64,000 bases of DNA, from positions 1,962,001 through 2,026,000 of the forward strand of contig NZ_JABBPK010000001.1 in assembly GCF_012933555.1 (NCBI RefSeq). Direction: 5' to 3'. Both the position numbers and the translations under genes were made by a program. Positions 8,757 through 16,118 of this stretch are shown piece by piece; the first letter of the stretch is position 1, and each line of letters starts with the position of its first letter. This stretch comes from Niallia alba. GTDB lineage: Bacteria; Bacillota; Bacilli; Bacillales; Cytobacillaceae. The notes below the pieces were generated by a model. The model was not told the origin of the DNA. It saw nothing but the letters and a program-made list of their open reading frames with translations, and made no database searches.

Positions 8757-8966
8757 GCAGTTTGTCGACAAAAAGATTTTTGGAAACTCAAATTGAAATT
8801 TCATGCGTTGCTTGGAGTGGAAGGGGTGAGACTCCTGTGGGCTCAGCGCGAGCCCCACGGAAAGCGAACCCCTGAAGCGGAAAGCAACATCTCTATTCAA
8901 AGGAACTAATAAATATACTATAGACAAACCTCTATATCTAAAATTCAAGGATTTGTCTACAGTCTA
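8757..8966. repeat. MITE-like element with a deleted palindromic core (family P, copy 2)
   Basis: The left end is CAGTTTGTCGACAAA and the right end TTTGTCTACAGTCT, imperfect terminal inverted repeats sharing TGTnGACAAA. Inside is a family P palindrome whose central part is missing (GACTCCTGTGGG joined directly to CTCAGCGCGAGCCCCACGG). Both flanks recur in reverse complement at 27255-27782. The element lies between the ftsW stop codon and its terminator. Confidence 0.8.
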
Positions 8967-8970
8967 AAAA

Positions 8971-9003
8971 AAGATAGCACCGAAAAAGGTGCTATCTTTT
9001 TTT
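8971..9003 (+). terminator. Terminator downstream of ftsW
   Basis: A perfect 11-bp stem AAGATAGCACC / GGTGCTATCTT with loop GAAAAA and a T tail. Confidence 0.9.
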
Positions 9004-9244
9004 AGTATGTTCTAAAGATAAGAAGGTTTAGAAAACAGGTTGATTCATTTGCTTCCTTGCGAAAAAAAGCTATAATAAGTAGAGTGTCTTTTTCTTTTTA
9101 AAACGCTTTCGAAGAAGGTGTTTATAATGTTAATGTTTACCAATAATGTGACAACTGAAGTTTTTTGGGAAAAAAGAGAGAAATATTAGTGGAAATATGT
9201 TTTAATAGCAAAAGAGTCTTTTTTAACATTGCTATATTGTTAAA

Positions 9245-9294
9245 TGTGAATAATGACACAATGGAAATGAACGGATTTTTATATAGTAGTATAT
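9245..9294 (+). promoter_or_regulatory. Candidate Fnr/CRP-type site and promoter of ctaB
   Basis: TGTGAATAATGACACA (9245-9260) fits TGTGA-N6-TCACA at nine of ten positions. A TATAGT -10 element at 9282-9287 predicts a start near 9294, which puts the site centre at -41.5, the classical position for an activator of this family. This is inference from sequence only; no -35 consensus is visible, as expected for an activated promoter. Confidence 0.5.
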
Positions 9295-9330
9295 TTTTTA
9301 CTGTGTATTGGAAAGGGGAGACATGATCAA

Positions 9331-10248
9331 ATGGCTAATTCTCGCGTTTATCCTGAAGCCAAATTGACAAATAAACAATCAGAAACAACTGCCTGGAAGG
9401 ATTTTCTCGCATTAATTAAAATAGGAATCGTGAATTCAAACTTAATCACTGTATTTACCGGTATCTGGCTTGCAATAGTTTTCACAGATGTTAAGTTTTT
9501 AGAGCAAATTGACACTGTATTATATACATTGACAGGTTCAGGGTTGATTATTGCCGGTTCCTGTGTGTTAAATAATTTTATAGATCGTGATATTGATCCA
9601 TTAATGGAAAGAACGAAGGCAAGGCCGACCGTAACAGGGAAAGTAAAGCCTGTAAGAGTTGCTGTTTTAGGTTTTGGCTTTCTGTTAATTGGAACACTAT
9701 TTTTATTATTAACTACCATTACCGCAACAGTTATTGCTTTAGTAGGTGCATTTAGCTATGTTGTGATATATACAATGTGGTCGAAGCGTCGACTTGTATC
9801 AAATACCGTTATTGGAAGTTTTTCAGGAGCCGTTCCACCACTAATTGGATGGGCTGCAATTGATCCTGGACTTCATGTAATGGCTTGGAGCTTGTTTTTA
9901 ATTATGTTTGTTTGGCAGCCTCCGCATTTTTACTCGTTAGCAATTCGAAGAGTGGAAGAGTACCGTGCAGCAGGGATTCCAATGCTTCCTGTTGTTAAAG
10001 GGTTTGAAGTAACAAAAAAACATACGTATATATGGATTGTCGCATTATTTCCACTGCCATTTTTGTTATACCAAATCGGTATTCCATTTTTAATATTAGC
10101 AACGTTACTAAATATCGGTTGGGTTATTACAGGAATTCGAGCAAGCAAAAAACAAGATGAATATAAATGGGCTACAGCGATGTTTATTTATTCCATCCAA
10201 TATTTAACGGTTCTATTTGTTTCAATGGTAGTATTTACATTATTCTAA
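9331..10248 (+). CDS. ctaB: Protoheme IX farnesyltransferase (heme O synthase)
   Basis: A 305-residue integral membrane UbiA-family prenyltransferase. The first aspartate-rich motif, NNFIDRDID, is at 81-89, followed by ERTKARP; a second conserved segment (YSLAIRRVEEYRAAGIPMLP) follows near residue 200. It converts heme B to heme O, the precursor of heme A for aa3-type oxidases. It starts at ATG 9331 behind GGAAAGGGGAG. In relatives it is followed by ctaCDEF, which are missing here. The oxidase it serves must be encoded elsewhere, for example a qox operon. Confidence 0.94.
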   Translation: MANSRVYPEAKLTNKQSETTAWKDFLALIKIGIVNSNLITVFTGIWLAIVFTDVKFLEQIDTVLYTLTGSGLIIAGSCVLNNFIDRDIDPLMERTKARPTVTGKVKPVRVAVLGFGFLLIGTLFLLLTTITATVIALVGAFSYVVIYTMWSKRRLVSNTVIGSFSGAVPPLIGWAAIDPGLHVMAWSLFLIMFVWQPPHFYSLAIRRVEEYRAAGIPMLPVVKGFEVTKKHTYIWIVALFPLPFLLYQIGIPFLILATLLNIGWVITGIRASKKQDEYKWATAMFIYSIQYLTVLFVSMVVFTLF

Positions 10249-10330
10249 AAGGAATTATCATAAGGGGAGAACATTTCGAGGAGAATAATGTTTGATTTAG
10301 AATTTATTAAAGGTTGTTACTTTTTTATAA

Positions 10331-10395
10331 GTGGAAAGCGAAGTGTATTCCGGCTGCGGGTTACTAGCAGCAAACTTTACGAAAACAACCTTATT
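10331..10395. repeat. Half copy of the palindromic repeat (family P)
   Basis: GTGGAAAGCGAAGTGTATTCCGGCTGC is nearly identical to the right arm of the copy at 1797-1822, and the following bases also resemble that copy's right flank. The left arm is absent, so this is a truncated remnant. Confidence 0.7.
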
Positions 10396-10456
10396 TAAAG
10401 GGAATTTGGGAGTTTGTTAAACAAAGAGGTAAATACTTTATGGAGTGGGTAGTTTA

Positions 10457-10924
10457 ATGGAATTTACATTACCGATTTTGCCAACAATTAGTACTTCATT
10501 TATCATTTTAAGTGCCATTTTTGTAGCAATTGGTTGGGGATTAATTAAGAAAAGAAAAAGAAAAGAGCATCAGACCGTCATGCTTTTTGCAGCAATTTTT
10601 GCAGTAATCTTTTTCATCATTTACGCATCAAGAACGATTTTTATTGGTAACACTTCTTTCGGTGGACCTGATGATATTAAAATCTACTATACCATTTTTC
10701 TGATCTTTCATATCACTTTGGCAACAATAGGTGCTGTATTAGGGATTATCATGTTGTATACAGGGTATAAGAAACAGTATGCAAAGCATCGAAAGTTAGG
10801 TCCAATGACAAGTATTATCTGGTTTATTACAGCCATTACAGGAACAGCAGTTTATTTACTTCTTTATGTTTTCTACCATGGTGGCGAAACAACATCTGTT
10901 ATAAAAGCAATATTAGGCTTTTAA
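10457..10924 (+). CDS. ctaM: DUF420 membrane protein, CtaM-like oxidase assembly factor
   Basis: A 155-residue protein with four predicted membrane segments (about 10-30, 45-62, 80-103, 120-140) and the DUF420 pattern, including conserved histidines in LIFHITLAT and YVFYHGG. The start chosen is ATG 10457, seven bases after GGAGTGGG. In Staphylococcus aureus CtaM, encoded beside ctaB, is needed for the aa3-type menaquinol oxidase. The same pairing survives here although the oxidase subunit genes are gone. B. subtilis YozB is the closest named relative I recall. Confidence 0.8.
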   Translation: MEFTLPILPTISTSFIILSAIFVAIGWGLIKKRKRKEHQTVMLFAAIFAVIFFIIYASRTIFIGNTSFGGPDDIKIYYTIFLIFHITLATIGAVLGIIMLYTGYKKQYAKHRKLGPMTSIIWFITAITGTAVYLLLYVFYHGGETTSVIKAILGF

Positions 10925-10936
10925 TAGGAAAAGGAA

Positions 10937-10969
10937 AAATGCTTCTACAAAAAATAGAAGCATTTTTTT
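10937..10969 (+). terminator. Terminator of ctaM
   Basis: The stem AAATGCTTCTA / TAGAAGCATTT is followed by a T tract. Confidence 0.88.
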
Positions 10970-11128
10970 ATTGCACTTTTATTGAGGAGATGGATTGCTT
11001 TAAAAATTAACTTACTTTACATAATTGAAAAAATACTTATTCTATTAAAATTATTTAAAGTAAGTTATACTATTTAGTAAGAAAGCCACATATATTAATA
11101 GAAACAATGCTAGAGAGGGGGGAATCCT

Positions 11129-12187
11129 CTGAAAATTTTATTAAGAACTGTTGTAATTATTGCAGTGTTATCAGCGATTGGATTCTATTTTAGTATAACA
11201 GATGACAATAATCAGCCAGATGTACTAGTTGAAAATGGTGATAATCCTACAAAAGTGGAGGATAATCTCAAAGAAGCGAAGGAAAATACGCAAGTTCTTT
11301 CAGTTCCTAAAGAAGGTTTGGGAACTTTAATCGGTAAAAGTACAAGTGAACTAAAAAAGAAATACGGAGAACCAGCTAGAATTGATCCATCTGCATATGA
11401 ATATGATTGGTGGATTTACAATAAGGATGACTCTAAGTATTTTCAAGTTGGAATCCTAGAGGATAAAGTCGTTACTGTTTACGCAATTGGCAACTCAGTG
11501 AATATTACTCCTTATAAAATTGGACAAGAAGTTGGAGAGATTTATACGATGACGCCAATTGAAACAAATATTAGTTTTAATTATGAAAACTCCTCCTATC
11601 GATTTGAGTTATCAGAGGATGAAATAAATAACCGTCCATTGATTCAAATTGGCGATTATTATGCACAGCTATACTTTGATAAATTTAACGGTACTTTATC
11701 AAGTATTCGCTATATGGATGCCCGTACATTACTTCATTTAAGACCATACGAATTAGTTTATCGAGGAGAACTATTAGAGACACAGAATAGTGTGGAAGAT
11801 AGTGAAGCAATTCAAGAGGGCAATGAACGACAAATATTAGATATGACGAATGTGTTAAGAAAAAGATTTGAACTCAACACTGTGGAATGGGATCAACCTA
11901 CTGCTGAGGTAGCTTTAGGTCATAGTAAGGATATGTTTGATACAGAAGACTTTTCCCATACTTCTGAGAAGTATGGAGATTTAGAGGATCGTCTAAAAGC
12001 AGGAGATGTATTTTATCAAGTTGCTGGAGAGAATATCGCAGCAGGTTATTCAGATGCACCATCTGTAATGGAAGGTTGGCTAAACAGCAAAGGTCATCGT
12101 GAATGTTTATTAAATGACAAATTTACTCATCTTGGGGTAGGGGTATTTGATAAATATTATACGCAGAATTTTATTGAAAAATGGTAA
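11129..12187 (+). CDS. ylbC: YlbC, secreted or membrane-anchored CAP-domain protein
   Basis: Residues about 80-215 form the CAP-associated N-terminal domain found in Bacillus proteins, and about 220-350 the CAP/SCP domain, with HSKDMFDTEDFSH, AGENIAAGY and GHRECLL carrying the usual His/Glu cluster. A hydrophobic N-terminal anchor (KILLRTVVIIAVLSAIGFYF) is complete only if translation begins at CTG 11129, six bases after GAGAGGGGGG. The next candidate, GTG 11165, has no binding site and would cut the positive N-terminus. The CAP function in bacteria is unknown. The protein is about 352 residues and acts outside the cytoplasm. Confidence 0.85.
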   Translation: MKILLRTVVIIAVLSAIGFYFSITDDNNQPDVLVENGDNPTKVEDNLKEAKENTQVLSVPKEGLGTLIGKSTSELKKKYGEPARIDPSAYEYDWWIYNKDDSKYFQVGILEDKVVTVYAIGNSVNITPYKIGQEVGEIYTMTPIETNISFNYENSSYRFELSEDEINNRPLIQIGDYYAQLYFDKFNGTLSSIRYMDARTLLHLRPYELVYRGELLETQNSVEDSEAIQEGNERQILDMTNVLRKRFELNTVEWDQPTAEVALGHSKDMFDTEDFSHTSEKYGDLEDRLKAGDVFYQVAGENIAAGYSDAPSVMEGWLNSKGHRECLLNDKFTHLGVGVFDKYYTQNFIEKW

Positions 12188-12201
12188 TGGGATATACACA
12201 T

Positions 12202-12250
12202 AACTGTCGACAAACTCAGTAAAGGAGTGGTTGGCAGTTTTTTTTTTGAC
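12202..12250 (+). terminator. Terminator of ylbC
   Basis: An imperfect stem starting AACTGTC and closing GGCAGTT is followed by a run of ten T. Confidence 0.7.
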
Positions 12251-12254
12251 AGAA

Positions 12255-12411
12255 TTTACCCCACTCTTAACGGACAGTAAGATTCCCCCAAAGCTTATGA
12301 GTATAGGAGGAAGATAGGTGGGAGATCAACTGTCCGTAAAGGTCCGATTGGTTCAACTAACCATCAGTGGGGGAGGAAGGAAAACCCCCACTGATGGAAG
12401 TTTCACTTTAT
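12255..12411. repeat. 150-bp structured repeat (family T), single copy
   Basis: Starts TTTACCCCACTC and ends CACTTTAT. The pair CGGACAGT and ACTGTCCG is perfectly complementary in this copy, and the 3' hairpin has arms CCATCAGTGGGGG / CCCCCACTGATGG. Same family as the arrays at 14727 and 35775 and the single copy at 42084. Lies between ylbC and ylbD. Confidence 0.88.
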
Positions 12412-12531
12412 CTATCCTTACACTTGCCTCATTTAGACCACAGAGGGAATTTTGAAAGGGAAATGCACATTTTTTATCGTGCTATCATACAGTAACATAG
12501 GCAGATGTATCAAATTAGAGGTGAAATAATA

Positions 12532-12951
12532 ATGGCTAATAAAAAACTTCATCCTTCTGTAGAAGAATTTAAAGCATTTGTAAAAGAAAATCCTAACGTA
12601 TTGAAAGAAGCGAGAAGTGGGAAGGTGACTTTGCAGGAATTATATGAAGATTGGTATTTATTAGGTCCAAATGATGCGAGATGGGAAGGATTATTAGATG
12701 GTAGTACGATAAACTCCACAAAAAAGGAGGAAGAGACATCATCTAATCGAACTGTCTGGATGTCTAATATCGTTGATACATTAAAAAATATGGACCAAAA
12801 TCAAATTCAGGGCTATTTAGCAAATTTAAATCAGGCTTTAGGAACAATACAAGGAGTCATTTCTCAATTTGCCCCGAATAGTGGTTCAAGCGGATCTTCT
12901 GCGTCAACAGAACAAAAACCTTCTGGCCCATTTTCATTTAGACAAGATTAA
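12532..12951 (+). CDS. ylbD: YlbD family, putative spore coat protein
   Basis: A 139-residue protein, ATG 12532 with AGAGGTGA eight bases upstream; an in-frame ATG at 12505 has no binding site. The N-terminal half (KLHPSVEEFKAFVKENPNVL, then YEDWYLLGPNDARW) matches the YlbD family. The C-terminal tail is rich in glycine and serine. B. subtilis YlbD is annotated as a putative coat protein. It lies 15 bases from ylbE and is probably co-transcribed with it. Confidence 0.85.
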   Translation: MANKKLHPSVEEFKAFVKENPNVLKEARSGKVTLQELYEDWYLLGPNDARWEGLLDGSTINSTKKEEETSSNRTVWMSNIVDTLKNMDQNQIQGYLANLNQALGTIQGVISQFAPNSGSSGSSASTEQKPSGPFSFRQD

Positions 12952-12966
12952 AATAGGGGGGATAAT

Positions 12967-13206
12967 ATGAGACAAAGTATAAAAGAATATATTGCGCAGA
13001 ATTCAGAATTGCAACAATTTATCCGGGAACAGCCACAATGGTATAGACAATTAAGCAGAAATCCGAATCAATTAGAAGCCTTTGAGATTGCCTCACTCCA
13101 TTATTATAAGAAAACCATTCCAGATCATGTACAAAAGTTTTCAAATGGTGTCCAAATGGCTTCGATGATGGTTAGCATGTTTCAAGCAATGAATGCTCAA
13201 TCTTAA
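12967..13206 (+). CDS. ylbE: YlbE-like protein
   Basis: A 79-residue protein with GGGGGG upstream of ATG 12967. It starts MRQSIKEYIAQNSELQQFIREQPQWYRQLSRNP, with the helical and aromatic pattern of the YlbE-like family. Function unknown; always beside ylbD in Bacillus, which suggests a shared role in sporulation. Confidence 0.85.
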   Translation: MRQSIKEYIAQNSELQQFIREQPQWYRQLSRNPNQLEAFEIASLHYYKKTIPDHVQKFSNGVQMASMMVSMFQAMNAQS

Positions 13207-13299
13207 TCATACTGTAATAACTGATACTTAGAGTAAAAAAAACATGAATGGTAATACTAACTTAAAAAGAAAATTCATTAATTACCAGGAGTGTTTACA

Positions 13300-13722
13300 G
13301 TGAAAAAAATTCGATTGATTTGTATTCCTGCTTTTCTTCTTTTTGCTGGGTGTGGAAACGATATACCTGATCCAGAAGTAAAACCAAAAAAAGAAGCGAA
13401 TTATTTAATCCCAACTAATGCGGCTGTACAAGCCTCCTTATCCTATACAGGAAAAGATAATATGGATGTTCATCATATTGTAAAAGGAAACAAAGTGTTC
13501 GTTGAATGTAGAGTAAAGGATTATTCGTTCAGAGAAGACAGTAACGGAAAATTAGGAAAAGTAATAGTAGAGGTTGACGGTGCAAAAAAAGAATATTCTT
13601 CGGCGGCATTTGTAATCGAAGGACTAAAACCAGGAAAACATACGATCAATCTATCCATAGTTGATGTTGCTAACGAAACAACGAAATATAAAAAGTCATT
13701 TCCAATAATGATTAAAGAATAG
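13300..13722 (+). CDS. Predicted lipoprotein with Ig-like fold, unknown function
   Basis: I do not recognise this gene as a standard member of the ylb order. The GTG at 13300 lies eight bases after AGGAG; an in-frame GTG at 13291 overlaps that site and is rejected. The product of 140 residues has a lipobox, LFAGC, with the cysteine near residue 18, so it should be anchored outside the membrane. The rest (about 40-138) alternates beta strands with EGLKPGKHTINLSIVD, typical of an immunoglobulin-like fold. It lies between ylbE and ylbF, an unusual place for an extra gene. Confidence 0.75.
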   Translation: MKKIRLICIPAFLLFAGCGNDIPDPEVKPKKEANYLIPTNAAVQASLSYTGKDNMDVHHIVKGNKVFVECRVKDYSFREDSNGKLGKVIVEVDGAKKEYSSAAFVIEGLKPGKHTINLSIVDVANETTKYKKSFPIMIKE

Positions 13723-13798
13723 AGTGGAAAAAGGAAAACGCAAACCTTTTCTTTCTTTTATCTTTCATGTAGAATAAGAGTTGGAGGTGAGCGAATAC

Positions 13799-14248
13799 GT
13801 GCTTGCGACAACTGAAATATTCCTTATTCAAGAGGAAGCAGAAGAGATTGCAGAAATGATACTAGAGTCAGATGTTGCAGAACAATACCGTATTTGTTTG
13901 GCCAATCTACATTCAAATAAGGAAACACAGCAAAAAATTCATTCTTTTAACCAAATGAAAGAATTATATGAAGAAGTTCAGCGTTTTGGAAAATACCATC
14001 CTGAATACAAAAAAGTGATGATGGACATTAGACAGCTTAAACGCGATATGGATTTAGATGATAATGTAGCAGCATTTAAAGTAGCGGAGAATGGTTTACA
14101 AAAGCTCCTAGACGATGTTAGTGTCATTATCGGACGTTCTGTTTCTACTTTTATTAAAGTCCCAACAGGTAATCCATTTTTTGATGAACTTTCTGGTTGT
14201 TCTTCTGGTGGTTGTGGAAGTGGTGGAAGCTGTAGTTGTTCTGCATAA
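13799..14248 (+). CDS. ylbF: YlbF (RicF), Y-complex iron-sulfur protein
   Basis: The start chosen is GTG 13799, eight bases after GGAGGTGA; an upstream in-frame TTG at 13781 overlaps that site. The product of 149 residues shows RFGKYHPEY and VPTGNPFFDELSG, hallmarks of YlbF. The glycine-rich C-terminus carries cysteines at 134, 139, 145 and 147, which in B. subtilis help hold a 4Fe-4S cluster in the RicA-RicF-RicT complex. That complex directs RNase Y processing and affects sporulation, competence and biofilm formation. A strong terminator follows. Confidence 0.94.
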   Translation: MLATTEIFLIQEEAEEIAEMILESDVAEQYRICLANLHSNKETQQKIHSFNQMKELYEEVQRFGKYHPEYKKVMMDIRQLKRDMDLDDNVAAFKVAENGLQKLLDDVSVIIGRSVSTFIKVPTGNPFFDELSGCSSGGCGSGGSCSCSA

Positions 14249-14254
14249 TATACT

Positions 14255-14292
14255 AAAAAGCAATGATCGAATTTACGATCATTGCTTTTTTA
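14255..14292 (+). terminator. Terminator of ylbF
   Basis: A perfect 15-bp stem AAAAAGCAATGATCG / CGATCATTGCTTTTT with a 6-base loop. Confidence 0.92.
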
Positions 14293-14394
14293 CTAGCATC
14301 GATTACTAGTTTGGCCATAAATGCTGATTCTAGCTTTTCTATTTTCTTTGCCTATGCTATGATGATAAATAATGGAATTTAAAGGGGTTAAATT

Positions 14395-14670
14395 ATGCTA
14401 GGGCAACGGCAGGGAATTATTGTTTGGTTATTTTCACTAAAACAAGCAAAAATGTTAAGAAGATATGGGAATGTTCATTTTATTTCCAAAAAGTTAAAAT
14501 ATGTTGTGCTCTACACGAATCAAAGTGATGTAGAAAGCATAATGGAAAAAATTGATGCTCATTCTTTTGTTAAAAAAGTAGAGCCGTCTTATAAGCCATT
14601 TTTAAAGATGGAATTTGAAAATTCGCGACCAGATAAAGCGAAAGAATACGATTATAAAATGGGGATTTAA
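14395..14670 (+). CDS. ylbG: YlbG family protein (UPF0298, DUF2129)
   Basis: A 91-residue basic protein starting [19 protein letters not shown], with AAAGGGG ahead of ATG 14395. The pattern [19 protein letters not shown] is conserved in the family. The function is unknown. It is followed by the largest repeat array in the window instead of directly by rsmD. Confidence 0.9.
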   Translation: MLGQRQGIIVWLFSLKQAKMLRRYGNVHFISKKLKYVVLYTNQSDVESIMEKIDAHSFVKKVEPSYKPFLKMEFENSRPDKAKEYDYKMGI

Positions 14671-14726
14671 TTAAGAAAGTAGTTTCTATTTCATGATTAT
14701 CAGTGCTTGGTAAGAAATAGCCTGAG

Positions 14727-15639
14727 TTTATCCCACTCTTAACGGCCAGTAAGCCTCCCCCTCAAGCTTATGAAAATACGAGGAAGATAAGAGGGAGAGC
14801 AACTGTCCGTAAAGGTCCGATTGGTTCAACTAACTATCAGTGGGGGAGGAAGGAACCCCACTGATAGAAGTTTCACTTTATCCCACTCTTAACGGCCAGT
14901 AAGCCTCCCCCTCAAGCTTATGAAAATACGAGGAAGATAGGTGGGAGAGCAACTGTCCGTAAAGGTCCAATTGGTTCAACTAACTATCAGTGGGGGAGGA
15001 AGGAACCCCCCACTGATAGAAGTTTCACTTTATCCCACTCTTAACGGCCAGTAAGCCTCCCCCTCAAGCTTATGAAAATACGAGGAAGATAGGTGGGAGA
15101 GCAACTGTCCGTAAAGGTCCGATTGGTTCAACTAACTATCAGTGGGGGAGGAAGGAACCCCCCACTGATAGAAGTTTCACTTTATCCCACTCTTAACGGC
15201 CAGTAAGCCTCCCCCTCAAGCTTATGAAAATACGAGGAAGATAGGTGGGAGAGCAACTGTCCGTAAAGGTCCGATTGGTTCAACTAACTATCAGTGGGGG
15301 AGGAAGGAACCCCCCACTGATAGAAGTTTCACTTTATCCCACTCTTAACGGCCAGTAAGCCTCCCCCTCAAGCTTATGAAAATACGAGGAAGATAGGTGG
15401 GAGAGCAACTGTCCGTAAAGGTCCGATTGGTTCAACTAACTATCAGTGGGGGAGGAAGGAACCCCCACTGATAGAAGTTTCACTTTATCCCACTCTTAAC
15501 GGCCAGTAAGCCTCCCGCCTCAAGCTTATGAAAATATGAGGAAGATAGGAGGGAGAGCAACTGTCCGTAAAGGTCCGATTGGTTCAAGTAACCATGAGTG
15601 GGAGATGAAGAACCCCCGACTCATGGAAGTTTCCTTTAT
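14727..15639. repeat. Tandem array of six 150-bp structured repeats (family T)
   Basis: Six head-to-tail copies, each running from TTTAT to TTTAT. TTTAT occurs at 14727, 14877, 15029, 15181, 15333, 15484 and 15635, so unit lengths are 150-152. Each unit has CGGCCAGT/ACTGTCCG closing a domain, CTCCC/GGGAG inside it, and a 3' hairpin around CAGTGGGGG/CCCCCACTG. Copies 1-5 carry CTATCAG/CTGATAG; copy 6 carries CCATGAGT/ACTCATGG, so both strands of the stem change together. No coding frame spans the array. Confidence 0.93.
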
Positions 15640-15650
15640 GAGCCGATAAA

Positions 15651-15724
15651 TAAAAACAGTATTTTTGATGAAATTTGTTGGAGTATCGCTTTTCCACTAA
15701 ATCATTCATAGATACTGTTTTTTT
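15651..15724 (+). terminator. Hairpin terminator after the repeat array
   Basis: AAAACAGTAT and ATACTGTTTT pair around a long loop and are followed by T residues. It may be the original ylbG terminator, now separated from the gene by the inserted array. Confidence 0.55.
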
Positions 15725-15747
15725 ATGTGAAAAAGGAAGTGCAAATC

Positions 15748-15932
15748 AAAAAAAGCCTGCAGGCATGTACCTGCAGGCTCCTTCCACATCCTTATTTTCA
15801 TAAGGAAAGAAGGTAAAGGGAGAGGAGAAACCGGAGGAAGAACTTATGGGGAAACGTAAGTCTTCTCCGCGGTTGGCAACAACATCCTCGAATAGATGCT
15901 GTTAATTACATTATCCCCATCAAGGGGACACT
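15748..15932 (-). ncRNA. csfG: CsfG-like sporulation RNA candidate
   Basis: On the minus strand a chain of hairpins ends in a perfect terminator: AGCCTGCAGG, loop TACATG, CCTGCAGGCT, then T7 (15779 down to 15748). Upstream, in transcript order, are GTCCCC/GGGGAT, AACAGCATC/GGATGTTGTT, a long stem around CCGCGGAGAAGACTTA, and CCTTAT-GAAA-ATAAGG. A CATTTTA -10 (15945-15939) and GCATT -35 (15965-15961), 15 bases apart, resemble a forespore sigma-G promoter and predict a start near 15932, giving about 185 nt. B. subtilis has the forespore RNA CsfG, which I recall lies between ylbG and ylbH (rsmD), the same interval. Sequence identity is unverified. Confidence 0.6.
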
Positions 15933-15980
15933 TATACATAAAATGTAATATTTTTTTAACAATGCGAGAAAAACTGATTT

Positions 15981-16023
15981 GCTTAGTATTTGATGAAAAG
16001 AAAGGCTTCATCAAATACTAAGC
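15981..16023. repeat. Perfect 17-bp inverted repeat upstream of rsmD
   Basis: GCTTAGTATTTGATGAA and its exact complement are separated by 9 bases. No T run follows on either strand, so simple termination is not obvious. It lies between the predicted csfG promoter and the rsmD promoter. Confidence 0.85.
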
Positions 16024-16039
16024 GAAAATCTTTAAAATG

Positions 16040-16068
16040 TTGGCTCTCTATTCCGTTTATGGTAGGAT
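16040..16068 (+). promoter_or_regulatory. Sigma-A promoter of rsmD-coaD
   Basis: TTGGCT (16040-16045), a 17-base spacer, and TAGGAT (16063-16068). Confidence 0.55.
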
Positions 16069-16118
16069 AGGGAAGGTAAAAGAAGTTGTTAAAGTAAAAT
16101 AGGGTTGTGGTGATTAAA

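Noticed and set aside
8631-8948. Frames on both strands near the ftsW end
   Set aside because: They overlap the ftsW 3' end and the repeat element and lack binding sites.
14727-15639. CRISPR array or coding tandem repeat
   Set aside because: The 150-bp units have no spacers, lengths of 150-152 are not multiples of three throughout, and no frame crosses the array.
15840-15940. 31-codon minus-strand frame inside the CsfG-like RNA
   Set aside because: It has no ribosome binding site and the segment is better explained by RNA hairpins.
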